Origin: Alphaproteobacteria bacterium
Lineage (GTDB): Bacteria; Pseudomonadota; Alphaproteobacteria; Reyranellales; Reyranellaceae
Assembly: GCA_017308235.1 (NCBI GenBank)
Contig: JAFKFL010000009.1
Location: forward strand, 62,001 to 126,000
Reading direction: 5' to 3'
Length of the DNA: 64,000 nt
The translations under genes and the position numbers were made by a program. The notes under the pieces were generated by a model. That model had not been told where the DNA came from and did no database searches. It worked only from the letters and a program-made list of their open reading frames with translations. Shown piece after piece: positions 54,198 through 62,573 of this stretch (positions are counted from its first letter, which is position 1; the number at the start of each line of letters is the position of its first letter).

Positions 54198-56616
54198 AGT
54201 CCAAAGCATCCTCGCCGAAGCCGCTGATCTGCCGGTCCTGATGAAGAAGGCGGCGGCATCGCGCGATGCCGCCTTCGGCGATCGCGTGACCTTCTCCAAG
54301 AAGGTCTTCATTCCGCTGACACATCTCTGCCGCGACAACTGCGGCTACTGCACCTTCGTGCATCCGCCGCGCCGCGGCGAAGCGGCGTACCTCACGCCCG
54401 AGCAGGTGCTGGAGATCGCGCGCGCCGGGCAAGCAGCCGGCTGCGCCGAGGCGCTGTTCACCCTGGGCGACAAGCCGGAGCTCAAATGGAAGCCCGCGGC
54501 CGAGGCGCTCGCCGTGATGGGCCATGCCACGACACTCGACTACCTCGCTGACATGGCCGGGCGCGTCTTCAAGGAGACCGGCCTGCTGCCGCACCTCAAT
54601 CCCGGGCTGATGACCGCGGCCGATCTCGCGAAGCTCAAGCGAGTCTCGGTGTCGATGGGCATCATGCTGGAGACGACGGCAGAACGTCTTGGCGAACGCG
54701 GCGGGCCACACTTCGGCGCCCCAGACAAGGAGCCGGCGGCCCGCCTCGCCACGCTCGAGGCGGCGGGCAAGGCGAAGGTGCCGTTCACGTCGGGCATCCT
54801 GATCGGGATCGGCGAAACGCGCGCCGAGCGGATCGAAGCCTTACTGGCGCTGCGCGATCTGCATCGCGCGCACGGCCATCTGCAGGAAGTCATCATCCAA
54901 AATTTCCGCGCCAAATCAGACACGCGCATGGCTGATGCGCCCGAGCCCTCGTTCGAGGAGCTTTTGTGGACCGTCGCGGTGGCGCGCCTGATCTTTGGCG
55001 ACACGCTCTCGGTCCAGGCGCCGCCCAACTTGCAGGAGCCTGGCTACGGACGATTGATCGAGGCGGGCATCGACGACTGGGGTGGCGTCTCGCCGGTGAC
55101 ACCCGATCACGTCAATCCCGAGCGGCCGTGGCCGCAGATCGCCGCGCTTGCGGCCGAAAGCGCACGATACGGCAAGGTGCTGACCGAACGGCTCGCGGTC
55201 TATCCGCGCTACATGAACGACAAGGCCTGGATCGATCCGGCGCTGCGCCCGCGCGTGCTGTCGATGAGCGAGGCGAGCGGTCTCAGGCGTGACAACGACT
55301 GGCGGCCGGGCCTCGTGCTGGCGATGCCCGAGGACGACGTCGCGACCCTCGCACAGCCGGCCGTGCGGCCGAGCGCCAGTCTCGCGCCGATCCTCGATCG
55401 GGCAACGCGCGGCGAGGATCTCGGCGAAGAGGACATCGTGCGGCTGTTCGCCGCCCGCGGTTCGGATTTCGCCGCCGTGGCTCAGGCCGCCGATGCGGTG
55501 CGGCGCGACATGGTGGGCGACGCGGTCTCCTACGCCGTCGTGCGCAACATCAACTACACCAACATCTGCTACTTCCGTTGCGGCTTCTGCGCCTTCTCCA
55601 AGGGCAAGCTCGCGGCCAACCTGCGCGGCTCGCCCTATGATCTCACCGTGCAAGAGATCGTGCGCCGCGCGGCCGAAGCCTGGGATCGCGGCGCCACCGA
55701 GGTCTGCATGCAGGGCGGCATCCATCCCGACTACACGGGCCAGCATTATCTCGACGTCTGCCAAGCCGTGCGCGAGCGCATCCCCGGCATGCATGTGCAC
55801 GCCTTCTCGCCGCTCGAGGTCTGGCATGGCGCCACGACACTTGGCCGCTCGATTCCCGACTACCTGGCCGAGCTGCGCGACGCGGGCCTCGGCAGCCTGC
55901 CCGGCACAGCGGCCGAAGTGCTCGACGACGAAGTGCGCGACATCCTCTGCCCCGACAAGGTCTCGACCGACCAGTGGCTCGACATCATGCGGGCCGCGCA
56001 CAAGGTCGGCCTGCGCTCGACCGCCACCATCATGTTCGGCCATGTCGACCAGCCGATCCATTGGGCGCGCCATCTCCTGCGCCTGCGCAACCTGCAGAAG
56101 GAGACCGGCGGCTTCACCGAGCTGGTGCCGCTGCCGTTCGTCGCCGCCGAGGCGCCGATCGCGCTGAAAGGCCAGGCGCGACTGGGACCGACCTTCCGCG
56201 AAGCCGTGCTGATGCATGCCATCGGCCGTCTGGCGTTGCATCCGCATTTCAAGAACATCCAGACTTCGTGGGTGAAGATGGGAGTCGAGGGCGCCAAGCT
56301 CTGCCTGCAGGCCGGCGCCAACGATCTCGGTGGCACGCTGATGAACGAGTCGATCACGCGCGCCGCCGGTGCCGAGCATGGCGAGGAGCTGCCGCCCGAG
56401 GCGATGGAACGCCTGATCACCGAGCTTGGCCGCACCGTGCGCATCCGCACCACGCTCTACGACGATGCCGGCGCCGAACGACACGCCGCGGCACATGCCG
56501 CGAAGGCGCTGGAACCGATCAAGCTCGAAGTAGCGGAACGCTGGGCCGGTCCGGCGCTCGAAAGCGACAAGCGCCGCGTGCTGCCCAAACCGCGGCAGCC
56601 CATCCCGGCGCGCTGA
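54187..56616 (+). CDS. fbiC: FO synthase FbiC (fused CofG-CofH radical SAM enzyme)
   Basis: The 809-residue protein has two radical SAM modules. The CofG half has Cys48, Cys52 and Cys55 (HLCRDNCGYCTF). The CofH half has Cys461, Cys465 and Cys468 (ICYFRCGFCAFSKGK), and further CofH blocks such as VCMQGGIHPDYTGQHYLDVC and TSWVKMGVEGAKLCLQAGAN. It builds the deazaflavin FO from tyrosine and a ribityl-uracil. The single-chain fusion is the form known from actinobacteria and other bacteria, whereas archaea usually use two proteins. It starts inside cofC. Confidence 0.95.
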   Translation: MSPEVQSILAEAADLPVLMKKAAASRDAAFGDRVTFSKKVFIPLTHLCRDNCGYCTFVHPPRRGEAAYLTPEQVLEIARAGQAAGCAEALFTLGDKPELKWKPAAEALAVMGHATTLDYLADMAGRVFKETGLLPHLNPGLMTAADLAKLKRVSVSMGIMLETTAERLGERGGPHFGAPDKEPAARLATLEAAGKAKVPFTSGILIGIGETRAERIEALLALRDLHRAHGHLQEVIIQNFRAKSDTRMADAPEPSFEELLWTVAVARLIFGDTLSVQAPPNLQEPGYGRLIEAGIDDWGGVSPVTPDHVNPERPWPQIAALAAESARYGKVLTERLAVYPRYMNDKAWIDPALRPRVLSMSEASGLRRDNDWRPGLVLAMPEDDVATLAQPAVRPSASLAPILDRATRGEDLGEEDIVRLFAARGSDFAAVAQAADAVRRDMVGDAVSYAVVRNINYTNICYFRCGFCAFSKGKLAANLRGSPYDLTVQEIVRRAAEAWDRGATEVCMQGGIHPDYTGQHYLDVCQAVRERIPGMHVHAFSPLEVWHGATTLGRSIPDYLAELRDAGLGSLPGTAAEVLDDEVRDILCPDKVSTDQWLDIMRAAHKVGLRSTATIMFGHVDQPIHWARHLLRLRNLQKETGGFTELVPLPFVAAEAPIALKGQARLGPTFREAVLMHAIGRLALHPHFKNIQTSWVKMGVEGAKLCLQAGANDLGGTLMNESITRAAGAEHGEELPPEAMERLITELGRTVRIRTTLYDDAGAERHAAAHAAKALEPIKLEVAERWAGPALESDKRRVLPKPRQPIPAR

Positions 56617-56617
56617 T

Positions 56618-56710
56618 CTCTTCCGGACCTCGAGCCTCCGGCTCGCTCATGAAGGCGCATGTGAATGCGCTGACATGAGCGCGCAGGATGCGCGCGGTCC
56701 AAAAGAAGAG
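56618..56710. repeat. Cloverleaf-like inverted repeat between fbiC and fgd
   Basis: The outer stem CTCTTC...GGACC pairs with GGTCC...GAAGAG. Inside are three hairpins: CGAGCC/GGCTCG, CTCATG/CATGAG enclosing GCGCAT/ATGCGC, and GCGCGC/GCGCGC. It exactly fills the tail-to-tail gap of two genes. It shares its TCTTCCGGACC start and the motif GCTCGCTCA with the element at 58536-58604, which suggests a repeat family. Confidence 0.75.
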
Positions 56711-56712
56711 CG

Positions 56713-57717
56713 CTAGCCGAATTTCTTCCTGAGCCGCGGCAGCACGTCCTTGGCGTAGAGCGACAGGAAGCGCGACTGGTCGGCGCCAGGCGCGTGGAAG
56801 ACCAGGTGATTGAAGCCGAGCTGCACGTAGGGGACGATGCGCTCGACATGCTCGTCGGGATCGGTCGAGACGATCCAGCGGCTGGCGATGCGGTCGATCG
56901 GCAGCGCATCGGCGAGCCGCGCCATCTCGGTCGGATTGTGGACCGAGGTCTTCTCCTCCGCTGACAGCGCCAGCGCCGACCAGAAGCGCGTGTCTTCCTT
57001 CGCCCGCGCGAGGTCGGTGTCGAATGACACCTTCATCTCGATCATGTAGTCGACCGAGCCGGGCGCCTTGCCGGCCGCCGTCATGCCTTCGGCGACGCTC
57101 GGGATCAGCTTGTCGCGATAGAGCTCGGTGCCCTTGCCGCTAGTGCAGATGAAGCCGTCGCCAGCGCGGCCGGCGTACTTGGCAACCTGCGGCCCACCCG
57201 CCGCCACGTAGATCGGAATGAGCTCGGCCGGCCGGTCGTAGATCGTGGCGTCGCGCGTCTTGTAGAACTCGCCGTCGAAGGTGACGTGCTCCTCGCTCCA
57301 GAGCTTACGCATCAGCACGATCGATTCGCGCATGCGCGCATAGCGCTCCTTGAACTCGGGCCAGGGCTGGCCGGTCGCCGGCACTTCGTTCAACGATTCG
57401 CCGGTCCCGACGCCCAGGATCACGCGGCCGGGAAAGAGACAGCCCAAGGTCGCGAAGGACTGCGCCACGATCGAGGGATGGTAGCGGTAGGTCGGCGTCA
57501 GCACGCTGGTGCCCATGGCGATGCGGCCGGTGCGCGCGCCCAGCGCGCCCATCCAGGTGACGGAGTGCGGGGCGTGGCCGCCCTCGTGCCGCCATGGCTG
57601 GAAATGGTCGCTGATGAAGACCGAATCGAAGCCCTGTCGCTCGGCCTCGCAGGCGAATTCGAGCAGCTCCTTCGGACCGAATTGTTCGGCGGACGCCTTG
57701 TAACCCAGCTTCAACAT
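56713..57717 (-). CDS. fgd: F420-dependent glucose-6-phosphate dehydrogenase
   Basis: The 334-residue LLM-fold protein is strikingly close to mycobacterial Fgd1 as I recall it, including [59 protein letters not shown] and [15 protein letters not shown]. Active-site residues align: His38, Trp42 and Glu107. The sugar-phosphate ligands Lys195, Lys256 and Arg280 also align, corresponding to His40, Trp44, Glu109, Lys198, Lys259 and Arg283. It would oxidise glucose-6-phosphate to phosphogluconolactone while reducing F420. AAGGGG lies eight bases before the ATG. It is divergent from cofE across 92 bases. Confidence 0.93.
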   Translation of the reverse strand: MLKLGYKASAEQFGPKELLEFACEAERQGFDSVFISDHFQPWRHEGGHAPHSVTWMGALGARTGRIAMGTSVLTPTYRYHPSIVAQSFATLGCLFPGRVILGVGTGESLNEVPATGQPWPEFKERYARMRESIVLMRKLWSEEHVTFDGEFYKTRDATIYDRPAELIPIYVAAGGPQVAKYAGRAGDGFICTSGKGTELYRDKLIPSVAEGMTAAGKAPGSVDYMIEMKVSFDTDLARAKEDTRFWSALALSAEEKTSVHNPTEMARLADALPIDRIASRWIVSTDPDEHVERIVPYVQLGFNHLVFHAPGADQSRFLSLYAKDVLPRLRKKFG

Positions 57718-57809
57718 GGATCGGCCCCTTTCAAAGACAGAGAAAAGGCTTATCACTACCGGCCTCTCCCCTGCGACGGAGTTTTTCGATTCCTGCCCAG
57801 CGTCTCGAG

Positions 57810-58532
57810 TTGATCGCGCCCACCGGCCTGCCGCGCATCCAGCCGGGTGACGACCTCGCTTCCCTGATCGCACCTTTTGGCCTCCAGGATCACGACGTCG
57901 TGGTGCTGGCTCAGAAGATCGTGTCCAAGGCCGAGGGGCGGTTGTTTCGCCTCTCGGACATCACGCCGTCAGAACGCGCCATCGAACTCGGCCCAAAGGT
58001 CGACAAGGACCCGCGCCTGGTCGAGCTGATCCTGCGCGAATCGACCGAGATCGTGCGGGCGATCAAGGGCGTGGTGATCGTCCAGCATAGGCTGGGTTTC
58101 GTGATGGCCAATGCCGGCATCGACGCTTCCAATGTCGACGATCCCGACCAGGTGCTGCTGCTGCCGGCCGATCCCGACGCCTCGGCACGGCGGCTGCGCG
58201 CGCGGCTGAAGGAGCTCGCGGGCGTCGAGGTGGGCGTGATCATCAACGATTCCTGGGGCCGCGCCTGGCGCATGGGCACGATCGGGGCGGCGATCGGCGC
58301 ATCAGGCTTGCCGGGCCTGATCGACATGCGCGGCCAGCCTGACATGAACGGCCGCATCCTGCGTGTCACCGAGATCGGCCATGCCGACGAGATCGCAGCG
58401 GCAGCCTCTCTCCTGATGGGCCAGGCAGCCGAAGGCCGGCCGGTGGTGATCGTGCGTGGCCTGGGACGCCCCGATCGCGACGGCAATGCCGCCGAGCTCG
58501 TGCGGCCGAAGAACATGGATCTGTTCAGGTAG
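57810..58532 (+). CDS. cofE: Coenzyme F420-0:L-glutamate ligase CofE (FbiB N-terminal domain)
   Basis: The 240-residue protein has [62 protein letters not shown] and [15 protein letters not shown], all CofE blocks. It adds glutamates to F420-0 using GTP. It lacks the C-terminal FMN reductase domain of actinobacterial FbiB. The start is poorly defined: a TTG at 57810 fits the family N-terminus best, with no strong ribosome-binding site. Confidence 0.92.
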   Translation: MIAPTGLPRIQPGDDLASLIAPFGLQDHDVVVLAQKIVSKAEGRLFRLSDITPSERAIELGPKVDKDPRLVELILRESTEIVRAIKGVVIVQHRLGFVMANAGIDASNVDDPDQVLLLPADPDASARRLRARLKELAGVEVGVIINDSWGRAWRMGTIGAAIGASGLPGLIDMRGQPDMNGRILRVTEIGHADEIAAAASLLMGQAAEGRPVVIVRGLGRPDRDGNAAELVRPKNMDLFR

Positions 58533-58535
58533 GAT

Positions 58536-58604
58536 CTTCCGGACCGCGAGCTTCCAGCTCGCTCACAATCATGAGCGAGCCGGAGGCGGCTCGCGGTCCC
58601 GAAG
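58536..58604. repeat. Nested inverted repeat between cofE and a binding-protein gene
   Basis: The 11-bp outer stem GGACCGCGAGC/GCTCGCGGTCC is flanked by CTTC/GAAG and encloses the perfect 9-bp hairpin GCTCGCTCA/TGAGCGAGC. It lies in the tail-to-tail gap of cofE and the binding-protein gene. It resembles the element at 56618-56710 in its outer ends and its GCTCGCTCA motif. Confidence 0.8.
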
Positions 58605-58608
58605 AGGT

Positions 58609-59748
58609 CTACTCCACCTTCACGAGATCGGCGACGCCGACCTTGCGGTTCTTCACTGTCTGCAGCACGACGTAGTGGCCCATTGAATTGTGGTCGTCGA
58701 AGCCCACGGTCTTGCCCATGAGATTGTCGATCTTCACCTTGCGCATGGCCTCCATGACCTTCTGGCCGTCGGTGCTGTTCGCATCCTTGATCGCCTGCAT
58801 GATGATGCGCAGCGACTGGTAGCCAGCCCAGGTCTGCAGGTAGGGCTCGGACTTGTACTTGGCCCTGATCTTCTCGGCGAAGGCCTTGTTCTGCGGATCT
58901 TCGATCGTCGCGTTGTAGACCCAGGCGCTGATCGAATTCTCCATGCCGCCCGCCTCGATGATGGGCTGGTTGCGCCCGCCCAGCTCGACGCGGCCAGTGT
59001 ACGGGATATGGACGCCAAGCTGCATCGCCTGGCGCAGGAAGTTGATCGAATCGCCGCCGATCTGGAAGGTGGCGATGGCGTCGGGATGAAGCTGCTGCAG
59101 GCGGGTCAGCAGGCTGGTGAAGTCAGGCGTGTTCTGCGGCGGATAATCCGTCGACAGTATCTTGACACCCGCTTTGTCAGCTACCGCCTTGAAGGCGTCG
59201 GCACCGCCGCGGCCGAAGTCGGTGTCCTCGGCCACGATCGCGACCGTCTTGAACAGCTTTTTCTGGCCGAGATACATGCCGAGCGCGTCCATCATGGCGG
59301 TGTCGGACGGGCTGATGCGGAACGAATATTCGTTGCGGCCCGGCCCCGCGAGCTCGGTGATCTGCGGGTTCGAAGCGATGCCGGTGATCATCGGGATCTT
59401 GGCGTCGGCCATGATCTTCATCGTGGCGAGGTGGACCGAGCTGCAGTGGGCGCCCTCAACTGCGGCAACCTTGGCCTCGACAAGCTTGTTGGCGACGTTC
59501 ACGCCTTCCGAGGGATTGCACTTGTTGTCGAGGACCATCAGCTCGACCTTGCGGCCGCCGAGCAGGCCGCCCGCGGCATTGATCTCATCGACGGCGAGAT
59601 TGACGCCCCACATCTCCCATTCCGACGCGACCGCCGCCGGGCCCGTCTTGGGCGTCGAGACGCCGATCACGATCGGCTGGGCAAGCGCCGGCACGGCACC
59701 AAGCACGCAAGCGGCCGCGGCCGCCAGCCAGGTCTTCGTCTTCATCAT
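58609..59748 (-). CDS. Periplasmic binding protein of a second Liv-type ABC importer
   Basis: The 379-residue protein has a signal peptide (TWLAAAAACVLGAVPALAQP, cleavage after ALA). Its type I binding fold includes VIGVSTPKTGPAAVASEWEM, EINAAGGLLGGRKVELMVLD and FKTVAIVAEDTDFGRGGADA. GAGGAG lies five bases before the ATG at 59748. It follows the IclR gene by eight bases on the same strand, with permease and ATPase genes divergent at 60.7 kb. The ligand is unknown, possibly an aromatic or branched carboxylate. Confidence 0.9.
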   Translation of the reverse strand: MMKTKTWLAAAAACVLGAVPALAQPIVIGVSTPKTGPAAVASEWEMWGVNLAVDEINAAGGLLGGRKVELMVLDNKCNPSEGVNVANKLVEAKVAAVEGAHCSSVHLATMKIMADAKIPMITGIASNPQITELAGPGRNEYSFRISPSDTAMMDALGMYLGQKKLFKTVAIVAEDTDFGRGGADAFKAVADKAGVKILSTDYPPQNTPDFTSLLTRLQQLHPDAIATFQIGGDSINFLRQAMQLGVHIPYTGRVELGGRNQPIIEAGGMENSISAWVYNATIEDPQNKAFAEKIRAKYKSEPYLQTWAGYQSLRIIMQAIKDANSTDGQKVMEAMRKVKIDNLMGKTVGFDDHNSMGHYVVLQTVKNRKVGVADLVKVE

Positions 59749-59756
59749 GTTTCTCC

Positions 59757-60629
59757 TCACACGCTCCCTGTGGTCCCATTCATTTGCATTGCAGGCGGCA
59801 TGCCAAGCAGCCGCGAGATGCGCAGCGCCGCCGCCGTCACCAGAGGCTCGACGCTCGCCAGCGTCAGGCCAGGTTCGAGATATTTCGGGAAGGCGACGCT
59901 CAGCGCCGCGACCACGGCGCCGGTGCGATCGCGGATCGGCGCGCCGACCGACAGCACGCCGGGGATGTTCTCCTCGTTGACCAGGGCAAAACCCTGCCGC
60001 CGCACCTTGGGGAGCAGCGCGACCAACGCCACGGGATCGGTGACGGTATGCGGCGTGATGGCCGCGAGCTTGCGCGCGCCCAGGACCTTGCGCGCCTCGC
60101 TATCGCTCAGCGAGGCCAGCAGGACCTTGCCCGCACCGGTGCTGTGCAACGGCATCTCGCTGCCGGGATGGACCTTGATGGCGACCGGGCCATCGGCCTG
60201 CACCGCCAGCAGGTAGATCGCGCGGCCGCCACGCAGCACCGAGACGAAGCCGTTCAAGTGATGCTCGTGCGCCAGCCATTCCAGCTCGCGGCGGGCCGCC
60301 ACGACATAGTCGAACGCCCCCTCGCCGCTTGCCCCCAGCGCCAGTGCCTGGTGGCCAAGGTGATAGCGCGACGTATCGCCGTTCTTCTCGATGTAGCCGC
60401 GGCTTGCCAGCGAGCTCACGAGGCGCTGCACGATGGTGGGGCTTAGCCCGCAGCGGCGCGCCAGCTCGCGCACACCGAGCTCGGCCCCTTCGGTCGCGAT
60501 GGTCTCCAGCACGTCGAGCCCGCGCTCGAGCGACTGCGAGCGCGCGCCCTTGCCAGGCTCGGTGCGCGCCGCCTGCGGTCGTGGCGCCAGGATCACCCGC
60601 CGCCCGGTCATTCTGGGCGCCGCGGTCAT
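59757..60629 (-). CDS. IclR family transcriptional regulator
   Basis: The 290-residue protein has a winged helix near residues 30-90 (SLERGLDVLETIATEGAELG then VRELARRCGLSPTIVQRLVS). The IclR effector domain has LHSTGAGKVLLA, RRQGFALVNEENIPGVLSVG and AAPI-like APIRDRTGAVVAALSVAFP. It sits between the binding-protein gene and the divergent livHMGF and probably controls both. The 118-base divergent gap has a direct repeat TTGCGA AG TTGCGA at 60729-60742. Confidence 0.9.
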   Translation of the reverse strand: MTAAPRMTGRRVILAPRPQAARTEPGKGARSQSLERGLDVLETIATEGAELGVRELARRCGLSPTIVQRLVSSLASRGYIEKNGDTSRYHLGHQALALGASGEGAFDYVVAARRELEWLAHEHHLNGFVSVLRGGRAIYLLAVQADGPVAIKVHPGSEMPLHSTGAGKVLLASLSDSEARKVLGARKLAAITPHTVTDPVALVALLPKVRRQGFALVNEENIPGVLSVGAPIRDRTGAVVAALSVAFPKYLEPGLTLASVEPLVTAAALRISRLLGMPPAMQMNGTTGSV

Positions 60630-60747
60630 GGCCTATGCGCCAGAGTGTGTGCCGAATATCGGTACATCGTTTCGATAGTTGCAAGGTCACAGACTTGTCG
60701 ATTATCTGTCAACCGCCCGGCCCGGAAATTGCGAAGTTGCGACAAGG

Positions 60748-61635
60748 ATGACCATCGACGCCGCCTATCTCCTTCAGCTCACGCTGAACGGCATCGCGCT
60801 GGGGCTGCTCTACGCGCTGATCGCCGTCGGCCTCTCGCTGATCTTCGGCGTGATGGAGATCATCAATTTCGCGCACGGCGAGCTCCTGATGCTGGGCGCC
60901 TTCGCCATGACCTTCGCGCTGCCTGTGGTGGGCCTGCTCTATTGGCCCGCCCTCGCCGCTTCCCTCTTCGCCACCATGCTGGCCGGGTTCGTGATCTTCG
61001 AGATCCTGCTGGTGCGGCTCAAGCCCGACGAGTTCGAGCGCAGCATCCTGATCACGCTCGGCCTCTCGATCATCCTGATCCATACCGTGCAGTATCTTTT
61101 CACCGCGACGCCGCGCATGGTCGACACGCAATATGGCTTCGATGGTGTTGCGATCGGCACCATCCGCCTCACCTGGACGCGCCTGATCGGCGCCGGCGCC
61201 GCCATCGTGGCCTTCACCGGGCTCTATCTCACCCTGCGCTTCACCCAGTTCGGCCGCGCCATGCGCGCCATCGCCCAGAACCGCGAAGCGGCCCTAATGG
61301 TCGGCATCCGCCCCCGCACGGTCGCACGCAATGCCGTGATCCTGGCCGCCGGCCTCTGCGGCCTTGCCGGCTCCGCGCTGGCGCCAATCCAGCTCGTCAC
61401 GCCCTATATGGGACAGTTCCTGATCTTCAAGGCCTTCGCCCTGGTGATCATTGGCGGGCTGGGCAACATCCCGGGCGCCGTCGTGGCCGCGGTCGCGCTT
61501 GGCCTGGTCGAGAGCTGGATTGGCGGCTTCTTTACCGCAGCCTGGCAGGAAGGCGCGGTGTTCGTGATCATGATCGTCGTGTTGATGCTGCGGCCCGACG
61601 GCCTGTTCAAGCGCGGGGGCATGCGGGTCGGATGA
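60748..61635 (+). CDS. livH: Second Liv-type importer permease LivH
   Basis: The 295-residue membrane protein starts LTLNGIALGLLYALIAVGLS then LIFGVMEIINFAHGELLMLG. It has the loop RAIAQNREAALMVGIRPRTV and the late FALVIIGGLGNIPGAVVAAV block. It is the first gene of livHMGF and overlaps livM by four bases (ATGA). An AAGG directly abuts the ATG, so the ribosome-binding site is unclear. Confidence 0.9.
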   Translation: MTIDAAYLLQLTLNGIALGLLYALIAVGLSLIFGVMEIINFAHGELLMLGAFAMTFALPVVGLLYWPALAASLFATMLAGFVIFEILLVRLKPDEFERSILITLGLSIILIHTVQYLFTATPRMVDTQYGFDGVAIGTIRLTWTRLIGAGAAIVAFTGLYLTLRFTQFGRAMRAIAQNREAALMVGIRPRTVARNAVILAAGLCGLAGSALAPIQLVTPYMGQFLIFKAFALVIIGGLGNIPGAVVAAVALGLVESWIGGFFTAAWQEGAVFVIMIVVLMLRPDGLFKRGGMRVG

Positions 61636-62573
61636 AACTCGCCTTGGCCTTCCTGGGTGCGCTCGCCTTTGCGGCGCTGCCCTTCCTCACCTCGTCGAAC
61701 TACATAATCGGTGTCGGCATCTCGGCCCTGACCTTCACCGTGGCGGCGGCGGCGCTCAATCTCGTCTACGGTTTTGCCGGCCTCCTGTCGTTCGCCCAGC
61801 TCGGCTTCTGGGGCATCGGCGGCTATGCCGCGGCGCTCACGGTCGTGACCTTCGGCGGCACGTTCTGGGAAGGCGTGCTGTGGGCCGCACTGCTGAACGG
61901 CGCGATCGCGCTCGTGGTCGGCTATCCGACGCTGCGCACCAACCGCCATGCCTTCGTGATCTCGACCCTCACCTTTGCGTTGCTGGTCACCTTGATCGCG
62001 CGCGACTGGGTGAGCCTGACGCGCGGCCCACTCGGTATCCCCAACCTGCCGTCGCCGGAGGCCTTCGGCCAGCGCTTCGACACGCCGGCCAAGTTCTACT
62101 GGATCGCCTGGGCCTTCGCCGTGGCGACGATCGCCTTCCTCTATGCGCTCTGCAGCTCGCGCATCGGCCGCACCCTGGTCGCGATCAAGCAGAACGAACC
62201 GCTCACGCGGGCCCAAGGCATCTCGCCCATGCCCTACAAGCTCGCTGCCTTCGCAGTCGGCGCCGCGATCACCGGTGCCGCGGGTGGCGTCTATTGCTTC
62301 GAGCTCCGGATCATCGATCCGACATTCCTCGACTTCTATTACATGCAGACTTTCCTGATCATCGTGATCATCGGCGGCACCGGCAGCTTCTGGGGCGTGA
62401 TCGCCGCCGGCATCGCGCTCTCGGCCCTGCCCGAGGTGCTGCGCTTCTCCGAAGATCTGCGCATGATCATCTACGGCGTGATCCTGGTTGCGGCGATGTT
62501 CGTCATGCCTTCGGGTGTCGCGGGCTGGCTGCGCGAGCGTAGGCTTACGGCCATGCGCGAGGCGCTACGATGA
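61632..62573 (+). CDS. livM: Second Liv-type importer permease LivM
   Basis: The 313-residue permease contains ALNLVYGFAGLLSFAQLGFW then GIGGYAAALTV, the coupling loop AIKQNEPLTRAQGISPMPYK and FLIIVIIGGTGSFWGVIAAG. The ATG at 61632 overlaps the livH stop by four bases and its own stop overlaps livG by four. An upstream in-frame extension is open but lies inside livH and is not protein-like. Confidence 0.9.
   Translation: MKLALAFLGALAFAALPFLTSSNYIIGVGISALTFTVAAAALNLVYGFAGLLSFAQLGFWGIGGYAAALTVVTFGGTFWEGVLWAALLNGAIALVVGYPTLRTNRHAFVISTLTFALLVTLIARDWVSLTRGPLGIPNLPSPEAFGQRFDTPAKFYWIAWAFAVATIAFLYALCSSRIGRTLVAIKQNEPLTRAQGISPMPYKLAAFAVGAAITGAAGGVYCFELRIIDPTFLDFYYMQTFLIIVIIGGTGSFWGVIAAGIALSALPEVLRFSEDLRMIIYGVILVAAMFVMPSGVAGWLRERRLTAMREALR

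Noticed and set aside
52650..54338. 562-codon minus-strand frame opposite cofD and cofC
   Set aside because: Composition is His/Gly/Arg-rich with no recognisable domain, while the plus strand encodes two clear F420 enzymes.
54916..56496. 526-codon minus-strand frame opposite fbiC
   Set aside because: It is a shadow of the radical SAM gene; no motif and no plausible start region.
60729..60742. TTGCGA direct repeat as an IclR operator
   Set aside because: It is only two six-base direct repeats, six bases from the livH start; IclR sites are usually palindromic, so it is mentioned but not called.
60645..61631. Long in-frame extension upstream of livM
   Set aside because: The extra residues come from reading livH in a wrong frame; the ATGA overlap at 61632 gives the real livM start.
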